Source of the DNA: Gemmatimonadota bacterium
GTDB taxonomy: Bacteria > Latescibacterota > UBA2968 > GCA-2709665
Reading direction: 5' to 3'
DNA length: 64,000 bases
Assembly: GCA_028877215.1 (NCBI GenBank)
Contig: JAPPFJ010000033.1
Span: forward strand, 186,001 to 250,000
Under the pieces are notes generated by a model, which had not been told where the DNA came from, did not search any database, and was given only the letters and a program-made list of their open reading frames with translations. Shown here in pieces: positions 1-8,132 of this stretch; the first letter of the stretch is position 1, and each line of letters begins with the position of its first letter. The translations under genes were made by a program, and so were the position numbers.

Positions 1-121
1 GGCTGACAGTTCAACGCTGCCAGGCACAAAAAACACGTGACCGCGGCACGTAACTTACGAAGAAAAACGTATCGACGGCAAGTTGTAACAGAGCCGGGGA
101 CAACGGACGGTATGGCCGCCT

Positions 122-898
122 TCAGGGGGGTGTGACGATATTCGGACGGTCGTAGGAATCCGGTTCTTCGCGGAGCGCGTAACCCATATCTTCCAGCCGG
201 TATCGCGGGCGGTAGCCGAGGACTTTCTCCGCCCTGGAGAGGTCCCACCGGCGCTTGCTGCTTTCGCCGACAACGGTGACGATTTCGAAACCGACGTCGG
301 GTGCGGTCAGGGCGAGCTTGTAGGCGCGGATGAGGTCGGGGAAGGCGATCCACTGGGGCAGAATCGATGCATTCGCGAGTTTCGGATCGTCGATATCGAA
401 CGGTTTGGGGATGCGCAAACAGAGTGTGGAAATGCCGTGCAGTTCGGCGTAGTATTCGGCGATTTTTTCGCCCATATACTTGGTAAGGGCGTAGGTACCT
501 ACGGGTTTCGCAGGGGCGTCGCCGTCGACCCATTGCGGCGGGGGATAGCCCCAGACCACCGTCAGGCTGCTGGTGTAGATCACCCGCTTTAGCCGGTGAC
601 GTCGTGCAGCTTCGAAGAGGTTATAGGTGCCCTTGACGTTGATATCCATCCGCTGGCTGTTGAAGGCGTCCTCTTCGTAGTCGCCCTCCCTTCCCGTAGC
701 GATGGCCAGGTGGATGGCCACGTCCATCCCTTCCGCGGCATCGCAGACCTGGTCGATATCTGTGACGTCCACCTGACGCCAGCGTGAATCGTCCGGGAAA
801 TCACGCCGGCTCAACAGACACAACTCGTGTTCGCCCTCCAGCGCCGGAACCAGCCTGCTGCCGATGACGCCCGTGGCGCCTGTGATGAGGATTTTCAT
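122..898 (-). CDS. NAD-dependent epimerase/dehydratase (extended SDR)
   Basis: A 258-aa protein of the extended short-chain dehydrogenase family, which oxidises, reduces or epimerises NDP-sugars and related alcohols with NAD(P). The N-terminal GATGVIGS loop at residues 7-14 is the Rossmann dinucleotide site. A TSS serine in the YTSS stretch and the YALTK motif supply the catalytic Ser-Tyr-Lys set. At 258 aa it is shorter than the usual 300 or more, mainly in the C-terminal substrate domain, so the substrate cannot be named. The start is the ATG at 898; no clear Shine-Dalgarno precedes it. It points away from the defence island and is probably the chromosomal flank of that island. The 121 bases downstream of its stop hold nothing I can support. 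Confidence 0.85.
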   Translation of the reverse strand: MKILITGATGVIGSRLVPALEGEHELCLLSRRDFPDDSRWRQVDVTDIDQVCDAAEGMDVAIHLAIATGREGDYEEDAFNSQRMDINVKGTYNLFEAARRHRLKRVIYTSSLTVVWGYPPPQWVDGDAPAKPVGTYALTKYMGEKIAEYYAELHGISTLCLRIPKPFDIDDPKLANASILPQWIAFPDLIRAYKLALTAPDVGFEIVTVVGESSKRRWDLSRAEKVLGYRPRYRLEDMGYALREEPDSYDRPNIVTPP

Positions 899-1128
899 GG
901 TGGGATCGGAAAAAGAATGGTTTTAGGTACCCTTAAGCTTTGGGCCGGATGGACTAAGTGTGAAGAGAATTCGCCCTCAGCGCCTCAGAGATTCGGGGTT
1001 TATTCTGGATATGTCGAATGGCGCTCGTACAAAATGAACTTGAGATTTCATTGGATAGTCGCGAAAAGCGGCGCACATGTATTCCGTGTCACGTATATTA
1101 TCGTGAAGTCCGGACATTTCTTGGCGCC

Positions 1129-1157
1129 TTGCGAGTTACCGGCGGATCACTTATAAT
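1129..1157 (+). promoter_or_regulatory. Sigma70-like promoter of the Hma operon
   Basis: TTGCGA (1129-1134) and a perfect TATAAT (1152-1157) are separated by 17 bp in the 347-bp gap between the divergent SDR gene and the DUF499 gene. Transcription would start near 1164 and give a leader of about 80 nt before the ATG at 1246. I see no other gene or clear operator in 899-1245. Because the following genes are tightly packed, this may drive most of the defence island. Confidence 0.6.
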
Positions 1158-1245
1158 AATGACTTGAGCTTGATAACAAAAGAGTGCTTCTGTCAGATAG
1201 CGTAAATGAAGGCAGCCCACTTTGCGGTGGGAGGGATACGAAACA

Positions 1246-4200
1246 ATGGTACCAACGATATTCGAGACATGCCGACCACGTGCGGATGTACTCGAGGGAA
1301 CGATCACCGAGGCCGACTTTGCGGCCGACCTGGCGCAGGTCATCACCGGCGAGGGGAATGCCGAATATCTGGACCCCGCACGGTTTTTTGCGAACACCTA
1401 TCCGACGCGGGGTTTGAAAAACCTGCTGGAGAATGTTTGCCAGCGGTTGTCAGGTTCGGGGGGTGAAGTCGCATCAATTTTCCGCCTGGATACCTCCTAT
1501 GGCGGCGGTAAAACACACGGGCTGATCGCGTTGTGCCACGCCGCACGTGGTATGGAGGGCGTGACGGATATTGCAGAGTTTGTCGATCCGGATATCTTGC
1601 CGCAGAGCCACGTTCGCGTCGCCGCATTCGACGGTGAAAACGCAGACCCTGCGAACGGTAGAAGAATGAAGGATGGGGTGTTCGCTTACACCCCGTGGGG
1701 CGAGATCGCATTCGCGCTTGCCGGCAAGGATGGCTACGCACGGGTCCGCAAGAGCGACGAGAGTCGGATCGCACCTGGCGCCGAGACCCTCCGTGAACTG
1801 TTCGGTCAGGAACCCGTGCTGATCCTGCTTGATGAGCTGTCGGTTTACCTGCGCAAGGTGCGAAATATTGAAGACGCCCGTTTTCAACTGACTGCGTTCC
1901 TGACTTCGTTGTTCAAGGCGGTCGAAAGCGTTCCCAATGCAGCTCTCGTGTATACGTTGGCAATTGGCAAAGACGGACGGGCGACCGACGCTTACAACGA
2001 AGAAAACCAATTTATCGCGGACAATATGGCGGAAGCGGAGAGCGTTTCAGCACGCAAGGCGACGTTATTGAACCCCACTGAGGAGGATGAAACCGTTCAA
2101 GTCCTCCGTCGCAGGCTGTTTGAGACAATAGATAAGACAAGAGTTCCGGATATTGTCGACGCCTACCGGGACTGCTGGATGGCCAGTAGAGACGCCCTGC
2201 ATTCAGATGCCGTCCGCGCAGAGACAACCGAGACGTTTCGATCGAGTTATCCGCTGCACCCGGAAGTTCTGGAGACCTTGACCGGCAAGACCGCGACTCT
2301 CGGCAACTTTCAACGAGTTCGCGGGATGTTGCGGTTACTGGCTCGCACGATTTCCCATCTTTGGAAAGAGAAACCCGACGACGCAACCGCCATCCATCTC
2401 CATCATATCAATCCAGGATACCAGCCAATCCGCCAGGAGATTGTGACGCGGCTCGGACAGTCTGCTTACGTTCCGGCCATCAACAACGATATTGCCGCTG
2501 GACCGATTGAGAAAAAGGCCTTGGCCGAGGAAATAGACGCAAGAGATCATACCGGCTTAGCGTCCTACACAGTCTATGTTGCAAGCACTGTATTCATGCA
2601 TACGCTCGCCTTTAACGATCCGCTCAAGGGAATTTCGCAGGAGCAACTTCGCTATTCCGTGGTCGGTCCCAAGTTGGACATCAGCTTTATTGAGGAGGCG
2701 CGCAGGAAGTTCATTTCGGAGTCAGCTTACCTTGACGACCGACCAGGCGCGCCAATGCGGTTTCTCGCCGAGGCCAATCTGAGCCAGATAATTCGCCGTG
2801 AAGAACAGCACGTCGATGCCGGAGAAGTGCGCGCCGAACTCAACGACACGATCCGCAACGTCTTCGACAACAAGACCTTTGAAACATTGTTCTTTCCGGG
2901 AGGACCGTTTGACGTTCCTGACGAAGTTGGCGACGGACGGCCGAAACTGGCGGTTTTGGCCTATGATGGCCTCACGATAGGTGCATCCGTGGATGACGTC
3001 CCTGAGTTAATCGAGCGCATCTATTCACGGAAGGGATCCGAGGGTTCGGCCCTGCGAACGCTTCGAAACAACCTGGTTTTCGTGGTCGCAGACGACGCAC
3101 GCAAGGAAGAAATGCGAAGGATGGCCGTTCGGCGTCTGGCGTTGCGGGAACTGAAAAAGCCGGAGCGCCTCATTGATCTGGCGGAACACCAGCAGGCTCA
3201 AGTGCGCGAGATGGAGTCCAAATCCGAGCAGGAACTTGCGATAGCAATTCAACAATGTTATCGTCACTTGTTCTACCCATCACGAAACCGGTTAGGCACG
3301 AGCAACGTCGATCTAGGCCACACCGCGCTCGACATCCATTCCGTTTCGGAGCGGCCGGGTGCAGGCCAACAGCAGATTGTGCGGGCGTTACGTGACCTCA
3401 ATAAACTGCGTTTATCCGAGGACCAGCCGGATTCGCCCGTCTACGTGAGGGATCGAACACCGCTCAAGAAGGGTCAACTCACCACGCTTGCCTTGCGAGA
3501 GGAATTCCGGCGGGATCCGGCACTCCCAATGCTCATTGGCGAAGACATCTTTATTCGAGGCATACGGCGCGGCATTGAGCAGGGCGAATACGTGTACCAA
3601 CGCGGGGAGTTGCTGTTTGGCCCGGGCGATCCAGTTGCTGCCATCATGATCGATGAGCAAGCCGTCGTCTTTACAATGGCATACGCGACAAATGTTGGAA
3701 TCTGGCCTCGGACCGCCGCCGGTAGTCCTAAGGAAGAAATCGAAAGCGAACAAGCGGCGACACCCATTAGCGCCAACTCCGGGTCAGGCGCGTCGCAAGT
3801 CTCGGGACCAATCGGTACTTATTCCACTGGAAGTGAACAAGAGACGTTCAACGCAGAGGGTATTCTCAAGGAAGCACTTGTGCAGCTCTGGGAGAAGGCG
3901 CGGGCGAAGGACGTCGAGGCCATCGGGAATCTGTCCATCCAGCTATTTGAGGCAGGCGACGCGTTCCGCATTCTTAATGCCGTCGGAGGCGTATCCAGCG
4001 CAGGAAAGACCGTAGAACTGGCGGGCGGCTATGAAACCGCCGAAGGCGGTTCGTTCGAACTGGTATTTCGTGGTTCCGTATCGGACGCTCAGCCGGTTAA
4101 AGAATTTTTGGAACCCCAATTGAGGGCGGCAAGTACGCAGACGATTGAAACGGCATTCCAGTTGACATTCGCAGAGGGACTTTCGTTGAAGGGAGATGCG

Positions 4201-4281
4201 GCGGAGAAAATTACCGAGCGACTGGCCCGGTATTCCAGCGGCGCCGCATACGTATCGGCCAGCGCTAAGGTCGAGGGTTAG
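1246..4281 (+). CDS. DUF499 AAA-type ATPase, ATPase component of an Hma-like defence system
   Basis: A 1011-aa P-loop ATPase of the DUF499 family. The N-terminus (TIFETCRPRADVLEG) is typical of the family. A Walker A in SYGGGKTHG lies near residues 84-92 and a Walker B, LILLDEL, near 190. The C-terminal third carries an acidic low-complexity linker followed by a conserved tail. DUF499 genes are known to travel with DUF1156 methylases and PLD-SNF2 helicases, and both are present 7-16 kb downstream here. That trio is what PADLOC calls Hma. The mechanism of the system is not known to me. The ATG at 1246 is chosen because GGGAGG lies 10 bp upstream; an in-frame start at 1222 lacks this. Its stop is one base from the next start, so the two genes are probably co-translated. 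Confidence 0.85.
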   Translation: MVPTIFETCRPRADVLEGTITEADFAADLAQVITGEGNAEYLDPARFFANTYPTRGLKNLLENVCQRLSGSGGEVASIFRLDTSYGGGKTHGLIALCHAARGMEGVTDIAEFVDPDILPQSHVRVAAFDGENADPANGRRMKDGVFAYTPWGEIAFALAGKDGYARVRKSDESRIAPGAETLRELFGQEPVLILLDELSVYLRKVRNIEDARFQLTAFLTSLFKAVESVPNAALVYTLAIGKDGRATDAYNEENQFIADNMAEAESVSARKATLLNPTEEDETVQVLRRRLFETIDKTRVPDIVDAYRDCWMASRDALHSDAVRAETTETFRSSYPLHPEVLETLTGKTATLGNFQRVRGMLRLLARTISHLWKEKPDDATAIHLHHINPGYQPIRQEIVTRLGQSAYVPAINNDIAAGPIEKKALAEEIDARDHTGLASYTVYVASTVFMHTLAFNDPLKGISQEQLRYSVVGPKLDISFIEEARRKFISESAYLDDRPGAPMRFLAEANLSQIIRREEQHVDAGEVRAELNDTIRNVFDNKTFETLFFPGGPFDVPDEVGDGRPKLAVLAYDGLTIGASVDDVPELIERIYSRKGSEGSALRTLRNNLVFVVADDARKEEMRRMAVRRLALRELKKPERLIDLAEHQQAQVREMESKSEQELAIAIQQCYRHLFYPSRNRLGTSNVDLGHTALDIHSVSERPGAGQQQIVRALRDLNKLRLSEDQPDSPVYVRDRTPLKKGQLTTLALREEFRRDPALPMLIGEDIFIRGIRRGIEQGEYVYQRGELLFGPGDPVAAIMIDEQAVVFTMAYATNVGIWPRTAAGSPKEEIESEQAATPISANSGSGASQVSGPIGTYSTGSEQETFNAEGILKEALVQLWEKARAKDVEAIGNLSIQLFEAGDAFRILNAVGGVSSAGKTVELAGGYETAEGGSFELVFRGSVSDAQPVKEFLEPQLRAASTQTIETAFQLTFAEGLSLKGDAAEKITERLARYSSGAAYVSASAKVEG

Positions 4282-4282
4282 G

Positions 4283-4759
4283 ATGGCGCACACCGAGAGA
4301 ATTGCCCAGATTAAGACTCCAGACTCAACACCTCGATACGAGTTGCGGGTGCGTCGTCGCGGTTCTATCGGCGCCGAATATGAAATCTGGCAGGTGCCCG
4401 CGATAGCTACGCCGCAGGTCACGACACCATTGCGGATAGCGGGACTTCGAGGCCGCAACCTGGAGTTGATCGAGCATCGTGTACTGAAGTCGCTGACGCG
4501 CGCCGGCGTCAATCCGGCGCGTAGCACGGATACCAGGAAACGTGGCTACGCCGTAACAGAAGATCTGGCATTGATGCTGGGACTGTTATTTCGCACGCTT
4601 GCACCGATGCGCAGTCGCCAAAACATGCGGGTGGTAGCCGAAGGCATTGAGGCTATGGGGCGAGAAGAGGCCGCGTATTGGCTCGGTATGGCGGTCCATC
4701 GAAAACATCCGCGCCGTGTTCTAGCGGCATTACGGCTTCTCCTGACGGAACCGAAATAG
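4283..4759 (+). CDS. Small DUF7680-like protein of the Hma locus
   Basis: A 158-aa basic protein that starts one base after the DUF499 stop. The C-terminal block, with GREEAAYWLGMAVHR and then HPRRVLAALRLLL, is the strongly conserved part. I believe the family is DUF7680, a constant small partner of DUF499/DUF1156 loci, but I know no biochemical function. A decayed second copy of exactly this C-terminal block occurs at about 7966-8132, which supports its being a real gene. The 221 bases between this gene and the next one contain no convincing ORF or promoter. Confidence 0.75.
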   Translation: MAHTERIAQIKTPDSTPRYELRVRRRGSIGAEYEIWQVPAIATPQVTTPLRIAGLRGRNLELIEHRVLKSLTRAGVNPARSTDTRKRGYAVTEDLALMLGLLFRTLAPMRSRQNMRVVAEGIEAMGREEAAYWLGMAVHRKHPRRVLAALRLLLTEPK

Positions 4760-4980
4760 TGAGTTCGTTGAACTGCAACACGTGAGTGACCCTTACAGCT
4801 CCACTCGTAGAGAAGACAATGCGTTTAAGTTAACTTAGACTACGCTATCGGTTAAACCAAGTTCGGTGTCGCATGACCCCTGATTCAGCTCTTTCAGAAT
4901 GAGCTCGATTCGTCACTCAAGCGCAGCAGCGAAATCCTTTATTGATCAGGTTCTTGCCAAAGTCAAAGGACGTTTGGTTC

Positions 4981-5592
4981 ATGCTAAGAGTGACCCAGTC
5001 GACCTCAACCCAAGACGGCAATTTGCGTGAAGAACTCAGGCATACCGGTGACGATAGCGCGCAGGAGTACCTCTTTCAGAATGCGTACCAAGCTGCGCGA
5101 CTGGCATTGGGGTGGAGCGAGGGCGCTACGAAAACAGTTGTACGCGAACAAGATACGAATGAATTGGTTCTGTTAACGTCTTCCGGCCGAGAACAGGACA
5201 CCGGAAATTTCTTGAGTATTGTGAACCTGCCACAGACGGTACCACACCGGCCGCCAGCTGCGACTCTCCACGCCCTACAAGAGTGGGAAGGCTGTGTCAC
5301 GGAGATCGACGACGAGAAAGTCACTGCACGCCTCACCGATCTGACAGGGGGAGTGACGCATGCGGGAGTAGAAACGGAAATCCCGTTAGACCAAATTTCA
5401 GAAGCTGATGCCGCCAAGATGAAGGTTGGAAGCATCTTCCGCTGGGTCATTGGCTGGGAACGTAAAGCCGGATATAAAAAGCTCGTTTCCCGGGTGGTTG
5501 TTCGTGACCTTCCTGCCATTTCGAGATCCGACATGCGCGATGGTCGAATATGGGCGCATAAGATCGTGGTTGCCTTTGAGCAGATTTCATGA
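4981..5592 (+). CDS. Uncharacterised protein, 203 aa, first gene of cargo block 1
   Basis: I do not recognise a characterised family. The N-terminal half is predicted soluble and mixed in character. The C-terminal 90 residues, from EWEGCVTEID through DLTGG, alternate hydrophobic and charged residues as a small beta-barrel (OB- or S1-like) would, and end in a basic strand. The ATG at 4981 is preferred over an upstream in-frame TTG at 4942 because AAAGGA precedes it by 11 bp. It lies between the DUF7680-like gene and the Septu-like ATPase, with 141 bp before the latter. It may be a third component of that module or an independent cargo gene; the sequence does not decide. Confidence 0.6.
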   Translation: MLRVTQSTSTQDGNLREELRHTGDDSAQEYLFQNAYQAARLALGWSEGATKTVVREQDTNELVLLTSSGREQDTGNFLSIVNLPQTVPHRPPAATLHALQEWEGCVTEIDDEKVTARLTDLTGGVTHAGVETEIPLDQISEADAAKMKVGSIFRWVIGWERKAGYKKLVSRVVVRDLPAISRSDMRDGRIWAHKIVVAFEQIS

Positions 5593-5733
5593 TCCACACG
5601 GAAATAGAATCGAAAAAACACGAAGGCAGAGGACGCAGCGTATGGTCCCGTTCGATACACCAACGAGCGAGATTTGTGCGACGATTGGACCGGCGTTTTC
5701 CAATAACCTCTTCAAGCCCAGGGACGGACTTCA

Positions 5734-7044
5734 GTGAAACTTAGGTCGGTGGAAATTGAAAACTACCGGGCGATCGACGAACTAAATTTGAACTTCGACC
5801 CGCAGCTTACCGTTTTTCATGGCGACAATGCGCACGGCAAGACCAGTGTATTGAGCGCAATTGCCGTTGGATTAGGGGCAGTTCCTTTTTTGCTCCCGGA
5901 CGTGTCGGGGATTGGATTTCTTAAAAAGGATCGCCGTGAAGGCAAGGGATATATGCGCGTGTCGCTTACAAATTCTGATGGTGTCACTTGGGATCGAACA
6001 TCGAACTACGGTAGCAGAAGATTATGGGCGACGAATAAAAACGAGATTAATGAACGTCCCCGTTATGCCCTGAAGGAGTTGAAGCAATGGCTGGCGAAGA
6101 CCGCCCTTAAAGCCTGGGACGCACCTGTCGATCTACCAATCATGGCTTTCTATGACACGGAAAGGGTGGTTCGCGGTCCCGCAAAGGGACGCGGCCACCC
6201 CAAGAGTGTGATTTCCCGTTTTGCTGCGCTGGAAGGGGCACTGTCTGCGCGAACAAGCTTCAAGGAGCTGTTTGAATGGTTCTATATGAAGGAGAATGAG
6301 GAACTAAGGGAACAGCGAGAAAGGCACGATCTCGATTTTCGTTTGAATGAATTGAGCGCCGTTCGGGAGGCGATATCATCGATGATCGATTTTGTGGACG
6401 AGCCACACGTCGAACTTCGTCCTTTACGCTTCGTGGTGGCTGAAAAGTTAGACCGCAAATCCACTGAACAACGAACACTTGATCAATTGAGTGGAGGCTG
6501 TCAGGTTGTGCTTGCATTAGCTGCTGACCTAGCCTGGCGAATGGCACAGGGCAACCCACACCGCGAAAAACCGCTTGATTCAGAAGCTGTTGTTCTGATT
6601 GACGAGGTTGAATTGCATTTGCATCCTTCGTGGCAACAGCGCATCCTCGGCGATCTACATAGGACATTTCCCAATGCGCAATTTATCGTGTCTACCCACA
6701 GCCCGCAGGTGCTGACGACGGTCGAGCCGAATCGAATTGTGAACCTTTATCGGGATGGCGACCACATTTTTGCGGGAACACCGGCTGCCGCTACGTATGG
6801 GGCGGAAGCCGGTGATGTCCTTTCTGTCGTAATGGGTGTAAACGAACGTCCTCCGGAGAATGAATTCACAATGGGCTTGGATCAATACAGGCGTCTGATC
6901 AGGAAGGGACAATGGGAGTCCAAGGAAGCTTTGGCTTTACGCAAGAGTCTGGAGGAAATGTCTCCCTACGATCCGGCGCTTGATCGCGCTGACCTCGAAA
7001 TCCGGCGGCGAAAAATGTTTGAGCAACAGGCCAACTCACGATGA
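5734..7044 (+). CDS. Septu-like ATPase (PtuA-type, RecF/ABC fold)
   Basis: A 436-aa ABC/RecF-type ATPase. It has a Walker A GDNAHGKTS near residue 30, an ABC signature LSGGCQ, a Walker B VVLIDEVELHLHP and a switch histidine in STHSPQVL. Its stop overlaps the start of an HNH nuclease gene by 4 bp (ATGA). That ATPase/HNH pairing is the Septu (PtuA/PtuB) arrangement, also found as the effector pair of retron Ec78, in which the ATPase controls the nuclease during phage infection. No reverse transcriptase or msr/msd-like gene is nearby, so this is Septu-like rather than a retron. The start is GTG at 5734, with AGGGA upstream. Confidence 0.8.
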   Translation: MKLRSVEIENYRAIDELNLNFDPQLTVFHGDNAHGKTSVLSAIAVGLGAVPFLLPDVSGIGFLKKDRREGKGYMRVSLTNSDGVTWDRTSNYGSRRLWATNKNEINERPRYALKELKQWLAKTALKAWDAPVDLPIMAFYDTERVVRGPAKGRGHPKSVISRFAALEGALSARTSFKELFEWFYMKENEELREQRERHDLDFRLNELSAVREAISSMIDFVDEPHVELRPLRFVVAEKLDRKSTEQRTLDQLSGGCQVVLALAADLAWRMAQGNPHREKPLDSEAVVLIDEVELHLHPSWQQRILGDLHRTFPNAQFIVSTHSPQVLTTVEPNRIVNLYRDGDHIFAGTPAAATYGAEAGDVLSVVMGVNERPPENEFTMGLDQYRRLIRKGQWESKEALALRKSLEEMSPYDPALDRADLEIRRRKMFEQQANSR

Positions 7045-7796
7045 AGGCCATCCGCGGGTTAAGTACACCCACTTCCGGCCTTGGCCAATATCTCGAAGAC
7101 GTGGGGGAAGGAGCGAACTGGAATGAGTTCCGTTCTCACAATTCGGGTGGGTCTTATCGTGAACTGAGCGAGGCCCTGACCCAAAACCAACACGGAATTT
7201 GCGCGTACTGTGAGATTACGATCAATGACTTGCGTCGTCAGGTCGAACATGTGATCCCCCAGAGCGACGATAAAGATGGCAAAAAGAGGGCGACCGATAT
7301 CGCCAACATGGTTGCGTGTTGCACGGGTGGGACTGTTCAAATTCACGCAATGGATCGCCAACGGAGGCCTGGCAGAAACAACATTAGCTGCGGGCAGGCG
7401 AAGGGAAGTAAGAATGTCGACGATTTCGCCGATCCCCGAACATTACCTTTTTTGCCATCTGTTTTGCGCGTTATTGATGACGGACAGATTGAAGCAGACG
7501 AATCGAATTGCAAACGGTCCGGTTTACCGTCCGATCGCTTGACCCGAACCGTCGACATTCTGAACCTCAACGCAGAACGACTACGGTTGCAACGTGAGAA
7601 GCAGTGGATTGGACTCCAGGAAGAAACAGAAAAAATCGAAGATCCCGGCAACCCCGAGAGAATTAACGCATGGATACGCAGTCTGCTTACGCCGGATGAG
7701 AACGACCGGTTGAATCCCTTCTTCACGACTACCAGGTCTTACTTCGGGGCGTTAGCCGAACTAATCCTTACAGAAGAACCCAAAAATTGGATCTGA
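7041..7796 (+). CDS. HNH endonuclease, PtuB-like (TIGR02646 type)
   Basis: A 251-aa protein with the HNH arrangement of the TIGR02646/PtuB family: a CAYCE knuckle, then VEHVIPQS with the catalytic histidine, then NMVACC and ISCGQAKGSK. It is the predicted DNA- or RNA-cutting subunit of the Septu-like pair and is translationally coupled to the ATPase by ATGA. Its stop is followed after only 4 bases by the decayed start codon of a former DUF1156 methylase gene. The module therefore once sat immediately upstream of a methylase, in the cargo position typical for this locus. Confidence 0.82.
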   Translation: MKAIRGLSTPTSGLGQYLEDVGEGANWNEFRSHNSGGSYRELSEALTQNQHGICAYCEITINDLRRQVEHVIPQSDDKDGKKRATDIANMVACCTGGTVQIHAMDRQRRPGRNNISCGQAKGSKNVDDFADPRTLPFLPSVLRVIDDGQIEADESNCKRSGLPSDRLTRTVDILNLNAERLRLQREKQWIGLQEETEKIEDPGNPERINAWIRSLLTPDENDRLNPFFTTTRSYFGALAELILTEEPKNWI

Positions 7797-7800
7797 ATCA

Positions 7801-7973
7801 ATTCCCGACACCCGCCTTATTGAACGCTGGCTGCCAATCGATGAACTTAGCGAAGAGATTGCGCGAGAACGCCGCTCCGTCACTGCATTACGACCTACCT
7901 ACTACATATCATGGATGGTTGGCGCGGCGGCCGCTTGTAGCGACGCATGCGGCTTGCCGGTTTTGCCAGCGGA
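7801..7973 (+). pseudogene. Relic of the 5' end of a second DUF1156 methylase gene
   Basis: Bases 7801-7973 align with the first about 175 bases of the intact methylase gene at 11402. The former ATG is now ATT (7801-7803). The next codons read DTRLIERWLPI in phase, as in the intact gene, and match it at about 16 of 23 residues up to RER. A one-base shift follows, after which another frame reads ARRPLVA, matching WWARRPLVAS of the intact protein. Homology ends at the shared CCAGCGGA near 7966-7973, where the DUF7680 relic begins. The divergence shows it is not a recent copy of the local methylase. Confidence 0.85.
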
Positions 7974-8132
7974 GCCGCCAACATATCGGCCACCGTTAAC
8001 GGGGTAGCCCAAGGCATCGAGGAAATAGGGCGCGAAGAGGTCGAGTAGTGACTGGGAATGGCGGTCCACCGCAAGCATTCGCGCCGAGTGTTCTCGGCGT
8101 TGAGGATCCTTTTGACTAATCCGAGAGGATGA
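7966..8132 (+). pseudogene. Relic of the 3' end of a second DUF7680-like gene
   Basis: The frame ending in TGA at 8130-8132 reads VAQGIEEIGREEVE, two stops, then LGMAVHRKHSRRV and SALRILLTNP. It aligns without gaps with the C-terminus of the intact protein encoded at 4283-4759, with the codons for Tyr-Trp now TAG TGA. Over the last 120 bases I count about 86 identities by eye. Most differences fall at third codon positions, so the copy diverged as a working gene before it died. The relic's stop overlaps the ATG at 8129, so a DUF7680 gene was once translationally coupled to the DUF262 gene. Confidence 0.85.

Noticed and set aside
5734-7796. Retron of the Ec78 type
   Set aside because: The ATPase/HNH pair fits, but there is no reverse transcriptase gene and no msr/msd-like structure near it.
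7787-7999. A 70-codon open frame between the two cargo blocks
   Set aside because: It only reads through part of the frame-shifted methylase relic; it has no ribosome site and is explained by the scar.
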